Assembly (NCBI RefSeq): GCF_029581355.1
Contig: NZ_CP120849.1
Coordinates: 466,501 to 530,500 of the forward strand
Origin: Parabacteroides chongii
GTDB taxonomy: Bacteria; Bacteroidota; Bacteroidia; Bacteroidales; Tannerellaceae
Direction: 5' to 3'
Length of the DNA: 64,000 nt
Part shown: piece by piece, positions 10,201 to 18,159 of the stretch
How the letters are laid out: every line of letters begins with the position of its first letter
Position numbering within the stretch: position 1 is the stretch's first letter
Made by a program: the position numbers and the translations under genes
The notes under the pieces: generated by a model
What the model saw: only the letters and a program-made list of their open reading frames with translations
Databases searched by the model: none
What the model was told of the DNA's origin: nothing

Positions 10201-10569
10201 TCGGCTGTAAACTGCTACCGCGATCTGGCAGAACAGATCTGGACTCCTGAAAATCCGAACACATCGGTAGCTCGCCCGAGTAACGAATACATCTATGCGG
10301 TCGACACAAGATTTGTGGAAAACGGCAGTTTCCTCCGGTTGTCGTCCCTGACACTGGCTTACGACCTGCCGATGAAATGGTTGAGCCCCATCGGATTTTC
10401 CGCTGCACGCGTCTATGCAACAGGAAATAACCTGTTCAACATCTGTAACTACCGGGGATATGATCCGGAAGTCAGCTTATATTCAAGTAGTCCTATTTTA
10501 AGAGGTTACGATTGGGGACAATACCCAATGAACCGTTCTTTCACATTAGGCGTTAAATTTACCTTATAA
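7270..10569 (+). CDS. SusC-like TonB-dependent transporter with STN signalling domain
   Basis: 1099 residues. Signal peptide about 1-40, then an STN domain (LNLQNVTLKEAFETIRKQSDYI to HIIIKPEK, about 48-118), a CarboxypepD_reg-like domain (SGTVTDEKGEPIIGANIMVKG, about 135), a plug (LEEVVVVGYGTQKKSDLISAIS, about 212) with GARGSNGVILVTTKRGK, and a 22-stranded barrel ending GVKFTL. It imports a ligand across the outer membrane with the SusD partner. The STN domain is what contacts FecR, which agrees with the two genes upstream. susD follows after 12 bases. No glycosidase is in the operon; the next gene encodes a phosphoesterase-fold enzyme, so the ligand may not be an ordinary polysaccharide (inference). 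Confidence 0.95.
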   Translation: MENILYKERKITLIVCSRLQVALLCLILFTASIQQTFAALPQNQKITLNLQNVTLKEAFETIRKQSDYIFFFETGDVDTRQKVSLQISSESINDVLNQVLKGKGLKYEIKNKHIIIKPEKTPQPAQSSRQSGTISGTVTDEKGEPIIGANIMVKGTTNGTVTDLDGKFTLQATPGDILEISYIGYNPLQIKAGTQTTLSIKMTEDTQNLEEVVVVGYGTQKKSDLISAISSVRGQDLIEQPVPRVDQLLRGRVAGMQVVQSNGTPGTSSSIRIRGGNSLSASNEPLYVIDGFVDAGDLNSLNPNDIESIEVLKDATSTAIYGARGSNGVILVTTKRGKAGKATFDVEASYGWQKLPHKIDLLSATEYASYLNKVAKINGTTIPYADPSKVTGVDWQDELFRTAPVYNLNFSSRGGTEKIKYLVSVNHFDQEGIMIGSGFNRTTFRTNVDAEIKPWFSMGTTVSLSHEFHDLSTMPSDPDNHFEMAVYGVGMSPIGSAVNEDGSYNYTEPSRPTGRNPLAEALLPTDEKNGYYLLNNSYLQFKLDPHWVWKSTLGVKWNYQREDYFSPRKGSYLEKTNSAKALTSESQDLLTEHTLTYNLKKEVHSLSVLAGFTAQKGHDKGLNTEVSNFANDITGFHDLNAAQVKDKVESGYHNWGYMSYLSRINYAYDNRYLLTVVARYDGSSRFSEGNKWAFFPSVSVGWRITEEAFMKKQSVINDLKLRTSYGRVGNQAIDIYSTQYLFSSGSTILGGSQIVTYTPSEVPNPNLTWEKTDQFDLGVDFSLFNSRLSGSLDFYHKKTRDLLWKISVPSYIGQSTQLQNLGSLKNTGFELSLNASLIDNKDWKWDANFNISTNRSKVLSLGPDKYKYVGEHWGGYYSSILKVGEPIGLFYGQVYEGVLTQEEIDAKGLNARPGDAKFKDIKDDPNNSTVIGNANPDFFGGFGTTVSWKGLSLNAFFQYSVGNDVLNLNSAYFLPGNSAVNCYRDLAEQIWTPENPNTSVARPSNEYIYAVDTRFVENGSFLRLSSLTLAYDLPMKWLSPIGFSAARVYATGNNLFNICNYRGYDPEVSLYSSSPILRGYDWGQYPMNRSFTLGVKFTL

Positions 10570-10581
10570 TACTGATAGCAT

Positions 10582-12189
10582 ATGAAAATTTTCAAAATAT
10601 TACCGTTTGTTTTTCTCCTGCTGAGCTCATGTTCAGGTTTATTGGATGAAAATCCTAAAGGGGATGTTGCCGGAAGCAATTTCTTCATCGACGAAAACAA
10701 TGCTCTTTCCTGTGTTAACGACCTATACAATGCATTTGCCGATGCGAATGTATATACTCGCCAGGCCATGATGGTTATGGAATTCGGGACAGACATCGGG
10801 ACCCGTTCCCCGACAGACAACTGGCCAACTCTCGACCCGATAGCAACTTATACTCATAATGCATCGGCAGAGCGTATCGGATGGACATGGCGCGACGGAT
10901 TCAAATATATCCGCAACGCCAACCTGGCAATCGCCAATATCGAAGCAATGGACGAGAGCTTGTTTAAACAGATACCAAAGGAACGTCTGTTGGCAGAAGC
11001 CCGTTTCGTTCGTGGTTTCCTGTACTTCCACCTGACCAACTTCTTCGGGGATCTGCCAGTAATACTCGAACCGGTAACAGATATAGATGCCTATCTGACA
11101 TTAAGCCGCACTCCTGCATCTCAGGTCCGGAAGGAGGTTGCTCTTCCCGATCTGCAATATGCAGCCGAAAACTTACCTGAGTTCGACGAGTATAGCACCT
11201 CTGATGCAGGAAGGGTAAGCCGTAGCAGCGCCATCGGATTAATGGCTAAAATATACCTTTTCGAAAAAGAGTATGCCAAATGCGAAGAACTCTGTCGCCA
11301 ACTCTATACTGAAGGTAAACGAGGATTACTGCCACATTACAGCGATGTATTCAATTCTAAGTACAACAACAGCAAAGAAAGTCTTTTTGCAGCCCAGGCA
11401 TTAATCGAAAAGACAGAATTACCCAGTCAGACTACCTGCTACGGTGATTATACGGAAGAATCAGACAGTCCGTATAAAAACAGTGCAGCAATAGCCCCTC
11501 TTCTTCCGTTCGCTTCTTATTATGTACCGGATGAAGACAAGTGGTATGATACAGAAAACGACAGCCGCTGGAAGTTCAATTTCCGCCTGGCTTCGGAAAG
11601 TAAATACAAGGAACTTATTGCAGGAACAGGTACTACCGCCCAACATCTGGGAGCAGGTATCAAATACAAAGGAGAAATTGTACGAACTCCTTATATTGTG
11701 AAATTCTGTGATGTGGAGAACCGCCGTGCCGACCGCGAAGGAACTTCCCTGAATTTTCCTCTCTTACGATGGGCAGACGTCTTATTAATATTTGCTGAGG
11801 CTTTGAATGAACAAAACAAAACGAATGAAGCTTTTACCTATATTAATGAAGTCCGCGAAAGAGCTTACACCAACGAAGACGGGACCATCAACCCCGGTTG
11901 GAAACTACAAGGCCTGTCGCAAGCACAATTACGTGAAGCTATCCTCAAGGAACGGGCCCTGGAGCTTTGTTATGAAGGACACCGGAAATTTGACTTATTC
12001 CGTACCCATAACCTGGTCAAAGCAATACAGGGAGTTACTCATCTGAATGACATCGAATATCTTTTCTCTGAATCTTACTATCCGAAAGAAGCAGCGAAAA
12101 ATGTAAAGGATTATCACGAACTGTTCGGTGTTCCTACAAATGAAATAACACTAAACAGCAACCTTCTTCCCCAGAATGAAGGTTATTAA
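10582..12189 (+). CDS. SusD-like outer-membrane nutrient-binding lipoprotein
   Basis: 535 residues with a lipoprotein signal (FLLLSSC, Cys17) followed by SGLLDENPKGDV, the usual SusD opening. The SusD/RagB fold is supported by the TPR-like stretch RLLAEARFVRGFLYFHLTNFFGDLPVI and the C-terminal LREAILKERALELCYEGHRKFDLFRTH and FGVPTNEITLNSNLLPQNEGY. It acts as the lid of the SusC transporter encoded 12 bases upstream. The downstream gene starts 12 bases after its stop, so all three are translated from one message. Substrate cannot be read from the sequence. Confidence 0.95.
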   Translation: MKIFKILPFVFLLLSSCSGLLDENPKGDVAGSNFFIDENNALSCVNDLYNAFADANVYTRQAMMVMEFGTDIGTRSPTDNWPTLDPIATYTHNASAERIGWTWRDGFKYIRNANLAIANIEAMDESLFKQIPKERLLAEARFVRGFLYFHLTNFFGDLPVILEPVTDIDAYLTLSRTPASQVRKEVALPDLQYAAENLPEFDEYSTSDAGRVSRSSAIGLMAKIYLFEKEYAKCEELCRQLYTEGKRGLLPHYSDVFNSKYNNSKESLFAAQALIEKTELPSQTTCYGDYTEESDSPYKNSAAIAPLLPFASYYVPDEDKWYDTENDSRWKFNFRLASESKYKELIAGTGTTAQHLGAGIKYKGEIVRTPYIVKFCDVENRRADREGTSLNFPLLRWADVLLIFAEALNEQNKTNEAFTYINEVRERAYTNEDGTINPGWKLQGLSQAQLREAILKERALELCYEGHRKFDLFRTHNLVKAIQGVTHLNDIEYLFSESYYPKEAAKNVKDYHELFGVPTNEITLNSNLLPQNEGY

Positions 12190-12201
12190 CCCCAATATTT
12201 T

Positions 12202-13809
12202 ATGTTCAAGAAACTGATCACAGGCATATCGCTGATAGCCTTTTGCTCAAACATAGTAGCCCAAAGCCCCGAACAGGGGCTGGTCTACTATCAGTCTTTC
12301 GATGATCCGCAGCCGGAAGCCATCCGGATGGCAGAAATTGCAACCCGCGATTCATCCTCCCTTTTCCTGGTGCATACCTCTTCCTATAGTGAAGGATTAA
12401 AAGGGAAAGCCCTCGACCTGACAGATGAGATAGCTTATCGTATTCCCCTTTCCCTGACCGCTAAAGAACGTCCGTCTTTTGCAGCAGACCGTTCGTTCAC
12501 CCTGCAAGTCTGGGTAAAAACGAAACCCGGCGCCCCATTAGGTACGCCAATCATGACGAATGCAACGACTGCCGACCCGACGGGCTGGTGTATCGGAACG
12601 CAGGAAAACGGAGCTTGGTATCTGAGCCTGAACGACGGAAAGAACAGTTACAGCTATCAGCCGACAGCCGGACGGCAGGCCATAAACGACGGGAAATGGC
12701 ATCAATTGACAGTATCCGTAGATAAGAAAAAGGGAGAAGTATGGATGTATCTGGATGGACGCAATGTTGCTATTTATCAGACAGAAGGACTCCAGTCGCT
12801 CGAAAGTAAATTCCGCACGATCGTAGGAGGGAGTGATGAGGAACAGGATTGGGAGTGCCGGGGCGAATGGATGGCCTTCAACGGAAAAATAGACGAAGTG
12901 AAGATGTGGGATCGTCCGATCAGCAGCCAGGAGGTACGGGAAAGTTACGGACAGTTCTTCCCATTATCTCCCTTGTATCCGTCTTACAAGCCCGACAAAC
13001 TAAAAGTACAGGTATGGAATATATGGCATGGCGGAAGGCGCTTCGGCAAGCAGGTCGGCGTAAACCGTGTCATAGACGTCCTGAAAAAAGAGAATGCGGA
13101 TGTGATCGGATTGATCGAAACGTACGGTTCCGGTGCTATCATTGCAGACTCCCTCGGGTATTATTTCTACTTGATCAGTTCCAATCTCAGCATTATGAGC
13201 CGTTACCCGATAGACGAAACGATTCAACTGTTCCGTTCATTCAATTCGGGAGGAGCATTTATCCGCTTGAATGAGGAACAGCAAATCGCCTTCTACGACA
13301 TCTGGCTTCATTACCTACCCGACGTTGCCGATCTGAATAAAGGAAAAGAGGCGATAAAGAAATACGAAGAGGATGAAGCGCAGACCCGCCTGCCGGAAAT
13401 CAGAGAGATACTGAAACAAATGGCACCTCATACCGCACAGTCGGCAGAAACACCGGTCATACTGGTCGGAGATTTCAACTGTGACTCTCATCTGGATTGG
13501 AACGAGCAGACCCGGCCGGCCCATCAGGGTGCGTTTGCCAAACTGGAAGTATCGAAACAGGTCATCGATAAAGGTTTCACCGATAGCTTTCGTCATCTTT
13601 ATCCGGATGTCCTGTTAAACCAGGGAGCAACCTGGTCGCCGCTCATCAATCTGGGAGCTAAAAAACTGAGTTGCCTTCCCCAGCGGATCGACTATATCTA
13701 TTACAAAGGGGAGAAACTAATACCCTATCGTTCGGAAGCCCTGAGCCATCATCCTGTAGGGTGGCCCTCCGATCATGGAAGCGTAGTGACGTCATTCTAC
13801 TTTAAATAA
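12202..13809 (+). CDS. Secreted LamG + endonuclease/exonuclease/phosphatase-fold enzyme
   Basis: 535 residues. A signal peptide (MFKKLITGISLIAFCSNIVAQ) is followed by a LamG/concanavalin-type domain (about 60-250; SFTLQVWVKTKPGAP, WHQLTVSVDKKKGEVWMYLDG, GKIDEVKMWDRPIS). The C-terminal half (about 265-535) has the EEP metallo-phosphoesterase signature: NIWHGG (about 273), DVIGLIETYG with the metal-binding Glu (about 306), VGDFNCDSHLDW (about 422), RIDYIYY, and WPSDHGSVV with the terminal Asp-His pair. This fold cleaves phosphodiesters or phosphomonoesters in nucleic acids, phospholipids or inositol phosphates. LamG may bind a glycan or cell surface. It is the last gene of an ECF-controlled SusCD operon next to pst, suggesting periplasmic or surface release of phosphate from an organic source (inference). 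Confidence 0.87.
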   Translation: MFKKLITGISLIAFCSNIVAQSPEQGLVYYQSFDDPQPEAIRMAEIATRDSSSLFLVHTSSYSEGLKGKALDLTDEIAYRIPLSLTAKERPSFAADRSFTLQVWVKTKPGAPLGTPIMTNATTADPTGWCIGTQENGAWYLSLNDGKNSYSYQPTAGRQAINDGKWHQLTVSVDKKKGEVWMYLDGRNVAIYQTEGLQSLESKFRTIVGGSDEEQDWECRGEWMAFNGKIDEVKMWDRPISSQEVRESYGQFFPLSPLYPSYKPDKLKVQVWNIWHGGRRFGKQVGVNRVIDVLKKENADVIGLIETYGSGAIIADSLGYYFYLISSNLSIMSRYPIDETIQLFRSFNSGGAFIRLNEEQQIAFYDIWLHYLPDVADLNKGKEAIKKYEEDEAQTRLPEIREILKQMAPHTAQSAETPVILVGDFNCDSHLDWNEQTRPAHQGAFAKLEVSKQVIDKGFTDSFRHLYPDVLLNQGATWSPLINLGAKKLSCLPQRIDYIYYKGEKLIPYRSEALSHHPVGWPSDHGSVVTSFYFK

Positions 13810-13842
13810 AAGGCAGACTGCTAATATTGTATATCACTACTG

Positions 13843-13924
13843 TCTTCTTTTCATATCACAGTCAGATTCCGTTTGTTTTACAGATGGATTTCTTTTGTAT
13901 CACAACTGTGATATGAATAGAAGA
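13843..13924. repeat. 20-base imperfect inverted repeat between convergent genes
   Basis: Arms at 13843-13862 and 13905-13924 pair with one mismatch in 20 (core CATATCACAGT / ACTGTGATATG), loop 42 bases. The right part also holds a smaller dyad, ATCACA-AC-TGTGAT. It lies in the 190-base gap between the convergent phosphoesterase and hybrid-regulator genes and may end or protect transcripts; there is no adjacent T-run. No gene is seen in this gap. Confidence 0.5.
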
Positions 13925-13999
13925 TCAAGAGAAAATGACTCTATTCCGGAACAAAATCACTGTATGCCCCAAACAACCCGCTAGATCCCCCCAATTATT

Positions 14000-16900
14000 T
14001 TACTTTACGGCCTTGTTCTTCTGAATAAATGCAGTAGGGATCATTCCGAACTCATTCTTGAAGATACGAGTGAAATATGACTGGCTCTCGATACCAATCC
14101 GCTCCATCGTTTCACGGATAGACAGATTTTCCTCTATCAACAATCTAGCAGCCTTTCGCAGACGGTAACTTCTGATGAACTCGACAATTGATTTATCCGT
14201 CAGCGATTTGACTTTCGCATAGAGTTTACTCCGGCTCATCGACAACTCGGAGGCAATGTAGCTGACATCCATGTCCGGCTGGTCGATACGACTCTCAATA
14301 ATTTCGATCAGACGACTGATAAATTTATTATCCTGCTGGTTTGCTGCCAGTTCCCGACTGTCAACGAAATAGTTCCGAACATAGTGTTCTTTCAGGTTTT
14401 GCTGTTGCCTGAATATATTCTGCACAGTCAATTTCAGAAGTCCGAAATCAACCGGCTTTTCAAAATAAGCATCCGCACCGGAGTCCACCCCTTCCATCTG
14501 ATTCTCCAATCCACCTCTGGCTGTCAGCATAATAAATGGTATATGGGAAAAGTTCATGTTTTCCTTTATCTCCCTGCATAAAGTTATTCCGCTTTTTACC
14601 GGCATCATAATATCACTGACGATAAGGTCGATTTCCATTTCTTCCACTATATCGGATGCTTCCACCCCATTCCCGGCCTCGACAATCTCAAAAGAAGAGC
14701 GAAGATGCATCGCCATCAAACCACGCAAATCCTCATTATCTTCCACCAAAAGGATTCGTTTCCTGTCTCTCAACAAGAAGAATTCCTGTTTATCTGATTC
14801 CTGTTTATCAAACAGGAGTTCCGGTTCGATAAAATATGACATTGTCATATTTTTCGCTGATGCTTCATTTTCCAACAATTCCACAGCATCATACATTTCT
14901 TTATCCAGAGGAAACTGCACAAGCATTTCCGTACCTTTGTTGCGTTCACTATAAATCGAAATAGCTCCTTTATGAAGCAATACCAGACTTTTTACCAACG
15001 CAAGCCCGATTCCGGAACCGATGTGAGCCTCCGTATCATCCGAATCAACTTTATAGAAACGTTCAAACACTTGGGCTATAGATTCGGCTGAGATACCGAC
15101 ACCTGTATCCTTGACCAAAATACTGAAAGTCCGGACCAACTCCGGATTAGATTGTATTTTATAGCTGTTTTTAAAACCGGACCGAAAAGGTTCCTTATCC
15201 AACCGGGTCTCGACTACAATATGCCCTCTATTGCCTGTGTATTTGAATGCATTGTTCAATAAGTTCATAATTACTTTCTCCATGACCTGTTCATCGAAGT
15301 AAATAGGCACTGATAAAGCCGGATCACACTGAATCGTGTAGTCGATCTCCTTTTGTAAAGCATACTCCTGAAAATCAGAAGCGACCTCCTGAACAAAACG
15401 GTTAATATTAGATGAATGTACCTTCAGCTTCATTTTCCCATTCTCCACTGTCCTAAAATCCATCAGCTCATTAACCAGATTCAGCAGGCGGCGGGCATTA
15501 CTATTCAACAATCGGATATAATGATTGTTCCCATACTGTTGCTGCATATGCTCGACAGAAGCCATGATAAGAGACAGCGGAGTTCGGAAATCATGGGAAA
15601 TATTTGTAAAGAAGCGCAGTTGAGCCTGATGGTTCTCTTCCTTCTTCTCCATTTCCAAAGAATCCATATAAAGCTCTAGTTTCAGTTTTTTCTGATGGTT
15701 GTAATAATACAAAACAGTTCCTCCTAAAGTAAAAAACAGGAAACCATAAATCATATACGCCCACCAGCTAAACCAGGGAGCCGGTAACCTTCTGATCCGG
15801 ATCGTTGTTAGAACATCATTCCATACGCCATCATTATTGGATGCCATCACTTCAAATGTATAAGTACCCGAAGGAACTTTGGCATAAGACACGATCCGGC
15901 TTGTGGCATCGATCTCTATCCAACGCTGATCGTATCCCACCAACCTGTATTTAAACCGGTTCTTCTCCGGTATCAGGTAATTATCAGAAGACAACTTAAA
16001 ACCAAAATTTATCTGGTTATAATCCAAAATGATCTCTTTGGTAGTAGAAATCGACTGGTGCAACGGAGAACCAGTCGAATCGGGTTTTACAATCTCATTA
16101 TCTATATAGAAATCTGTAATAATAGCAGTCGGTTTAAATTCACTGAGCAACACTTCCTTCGGATTGATAATTGTAAAACCGTTGGTCCCTCCAAAATACA
16201 ATTCACCATTTTTCCCTTTCATACAGGCTTTCGGATAAAATACGATTCCCTGTATCCCGTCTTTCTTATCAAAACGGAAAAAGGTATTTTTTTCTATATT
16301 ATATTTAAACAGACCGTTATCCGTGCCCATCCAGAGATCGTTATCATCATCCGCACAAAGACTATAAATTGTGGATACGTCATAGCGCAAAATATCATTG
16401 ACGGAATAAAACCGGTTATTCTTCACATCGTATTTAACCAACCCACTCCCAACCGTTCCAATCCACACATTCCCCGTTTCATCCAGACATAACGCCTGTG
16501 CCCTGAGACTGTAAGTCGAATCCGAAGCAATCTTCCTGTACTCCTTAGACCTAACATTCATATAATAGAGTTCCTCGTTATTGACCACCCATAAATCATC
16601 TTCTCTTCCCCGGCAAAGATCCGAGATGGAACTATTGTTGTTATCTCTTTTCGACAGATAATGAGTAAAACGATCTGTTGCAAACGAATAGAAAGAAATA
16701 CCTGCCGACTGATAGCTGATCCATAAACCGGAATCCGCTTCCAGTATCACCTTTCTCAAATCGTTGGTTAGCATTCTGTTGTCTGAACGATAATCTTTAT
16801 TGAATCGCTTAAAGGCCGATGTTTTGTAAGAAAAACAATCTAATCCTCCCCGATACATGGCAACCCATAGATTCTGAGACTGGTCGATAACCAGCGATTT

Positions 16901-18094
16901 AACATTATCGTAGGTTAAACTGTTTTGTAACGGATTATGGGTATAATACCTGAACTCCCCCGTTTTCTTATTCATCCGGTTGACACCACCACCTTCCGTG
17001 GCGATCCACAGAAATTCATCATCTTCTGCAAAACCACTTACCACTTTATGGTTCAAACCGTTTTCACGGGGAGTAAACGTGCGGAACCGGGATGTCTCCT
17101 GAAAATTAAGATAACACACCCCCCCCGAGTAAGTACCTATCCAGACATTTTTCTGGGCATCTTCTTCTATCGTCCATACCGAGTTACTGGGCAAAGAAAA
17201 AATATCTGATTTTGAATTTGTGAAATGGGAATATTCCTCCGTTTCCGGATTCATGATATATAATCCTCTCTGAGTACCAACCCAGACATAACCGTTTTTA
17301 TCGACATATAAAGTTTTCGACGGAACATATTCGTTATTTTGCGTACAAAAAAAACTGTAGTGGTTAATAATGGACAAAGTCTGATAATTCAACTTATACA
17401 GTCCATAGCTTTCGGTCAACACCCATAACTCATTCCCATGTTTTTTTATCTCGATAATTGCCTGGTTATCCGAAAGCACACAAATTTGTTCAAAAAACAT
17501 TTTGTCATAGTCAAACCGATATATCTCACCTTGGGAAGTTCCGGTTATAAGTTCATCCTCATCAGCACACAGAGTCACGGCATCATACAACAAACCTTTT
17601 TCTGACTCCATTCCGAAAAAGGTCTTTTTCTCCACATCGAAAATGCCTAAACTGGCACTTATCAGCCAGAGATTCCCCCGAGAATCCGTTTTAATGTTCA
17701 TCGTATTCGGCTTGAACATTCTTTTAAAAGAGTCGGTAATCTTATCGTAAACGAAAAGCCCTTTATTAGTTGAAACGAACAAATGTCCGCGGGCATCCAG
17801 TTCCACATTCCGAAAGTACCATTTATCCGAAGTATCCAGCATTCTGAAATAAGAATAATACCTTCTAAACTGGTAACCGTCAAAACGGAAAAGATCGTTC
17901 TCCATGACGATCCAGATAAAGCCGTCGTTGTCCTGCTGAATAGACTTTACCCCATCATAATAAAAGCCACCCTCAGGCGACAAGGTGTGGAATTTGTAAT
18001 TTTTTATATTCCCCGCCAAAACTGGTAAACTGAAAGATAGGCAAATAAATAATATCAGCTTGTATAAAATATGATTTTTTCTGAGTCTAAACAT
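14000..18094 (-). CDS. Hybrid two-component system regulator (HTCS) of the polysaccharide locus
   Basis: 1364 residues, typical of Bacteroides HTCS proteins that join sensor, kinase and regulator. A signal peptide leads into a periplasmic double beta-propeller of Reg_prop repeats (WIGTYSGGVCYLNF, LWMGTDNGLFKYN), then a Y_Y_Y domain (about 690-765) and a membrane helix (about 773-797). The cytoplasmic part has HisKA (FFTNISHDFRTPLSLIM, about 834), HATPase (NLLNNAF, about 943; GSGIGLAL, about 1027), a receiver (LLVEDNEDL, about 1116; phospho-Asp in LIVSDIMMP, about 1160) and an AraC helix-turn-helix (about 1268-1361). It should sense a breakdown oligosaccharide and activate the upstream PUL, which lies on the same strand and ends 65 bases before it. 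Confidence 0.96.
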   Translation of the reverse strand: MFRLRKNHILYKLILFICLSFSLPVLAGNIKNYKFHTLSPEGGFYYDGVKSIQQDNDGFIWIVMENDLFRFDGYQFRRYYSYFRMLDTSDKWYFRNVELDARGHLFVSTNKGLFVYDKITDSFKRMFKPNTMNIKTDSRGNLWLISASLGIFDVEKKTFFGMESEKGLLYDAVTLCADEDELITGTSQGEIYRFDYDKMFFEQICVLSDNQAIIEIKKHGNELWVLTESYGLYKLNYQTLSIINHYSFFCTQNNEYVPSKTLYVDKNGYVWVGTQRGLYIMNPETEEYSHFTNSKSDIFSLPSNSVWTIEEDAQKNVWIGTYSGGVCYLNFQETSRFRTFTPRENGLNHKVVSGFAEDDEFLWIATEGGGVNRMNKKTGEFRYYTHNPLQNSLTYDNVKSLVIDQSQNLWVAMYRGGLDCFSYKTSAFKRFNKDYRSDNRMLTNDLRKVILEADSGLWISYQSAGISFYSFATDRFTHYLSKRDNNNSSISDLCRGREDDLWVVNNEELYYMNVRSKEYRKIASDSTYSLRAQALCLDETGNVWIGTVGSGLVKYDVKNNRFYSVNDILRYDVSTIYSLCADDDNDLWMGTDNGLFKYNIEKNTFFRFDKKDGIQGIVFYPKACMKGKNGELYFGGTNGFTIINPKEVLLSEFKPTAIITDFYIDNEIVKPDSTGSPLHQSISTTKEIILDYNQINFGFKLSSDNYLIPEKNRFKYRLVGYDQRWIEIDATSRIVSYAKVPSGTYTFEVMASNNDGVWNDVLTTIRIRRLPAPWFSWWAYMIYGFLFFTLGGTVLYYYNHQKKLKLELYMDSLEMEKKEENHQAQLRFFTNISHDFRTPLSLIMASVEHMQQQYGNNHYIRLLNSNARRLLNLVNELMDFRTVENGKMKLKVHSSNINRFVQEVASDFQEYALQKEIDYTIQCDPALSVPIYFDEQVMEKVIMNLLNNAFKYTGNRGHIVVETRLDKEPFRSGFKNSYKIQSNPELVRTFSILVKDTGVGISAESIAQVFERFYKVDSDDTEAHIGSGIGLALVKSLVLLHKGAISIYSERNKGTEMLVQFPLDKEMYDAVELLENEASAKNMTMSYFIEPELLFDKQESDKQEFFLLRDRKRILLVEDNEDLRGLMAMHLRSSFEIVEAGNGVEASDIVEEMEIDLIVSDIMMPVKSGITLCREIKENMNFSHIPFIMLTARGGLENQMEGVDSGADAYFEKPVDFGLLKLTVQNIFRQQQNLKEHYVRNYFVDSRELAANQQDNKFISRLIEIIESRIDQPDMDVSYIASELSMSRSKLYAKVKSLTDKSIVEFIRSYRLRKAARLLIEENLSIRETMERIGIESQSYFTRIFKNEFGMIPTAFIQKNKAVK

Positions 18095-18116
18095 CGTAAT
18101 TCCTCATTTTGTATAG

Positions 18117-18153
18117 AAATAAAACTCCCCCAAATATAGGATATTCAGGGGAG
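18117..18153 (-). terminator. Terminator of PUL operon, with HTCS -7 element in its loop
   Basis: On the minus strand CTCCCC and GGGGAG (18153-18148 and 18130-18125) form a hairpin followed by TTTTATTT, a rho-independent terminator just after the 633-residue lyase gene. The loop contains TATATTTG (18138-18131), a perfect TAnnTTTG match placed 37 bases before the HTCS ATG. The two signals share the same bases. Confidence 0.6.
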
Positions 18154-18159
18154 AGTTCT

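Noticed and set aside
13895..13915. ATCACA-AC-TGTGAT as a CRP-type operator
   Set aside because: The half-sites are in the reverse order and spacing from the TGTGA-N6-TCACA pattern, and it lies between gene ends, not upstream of a gene.
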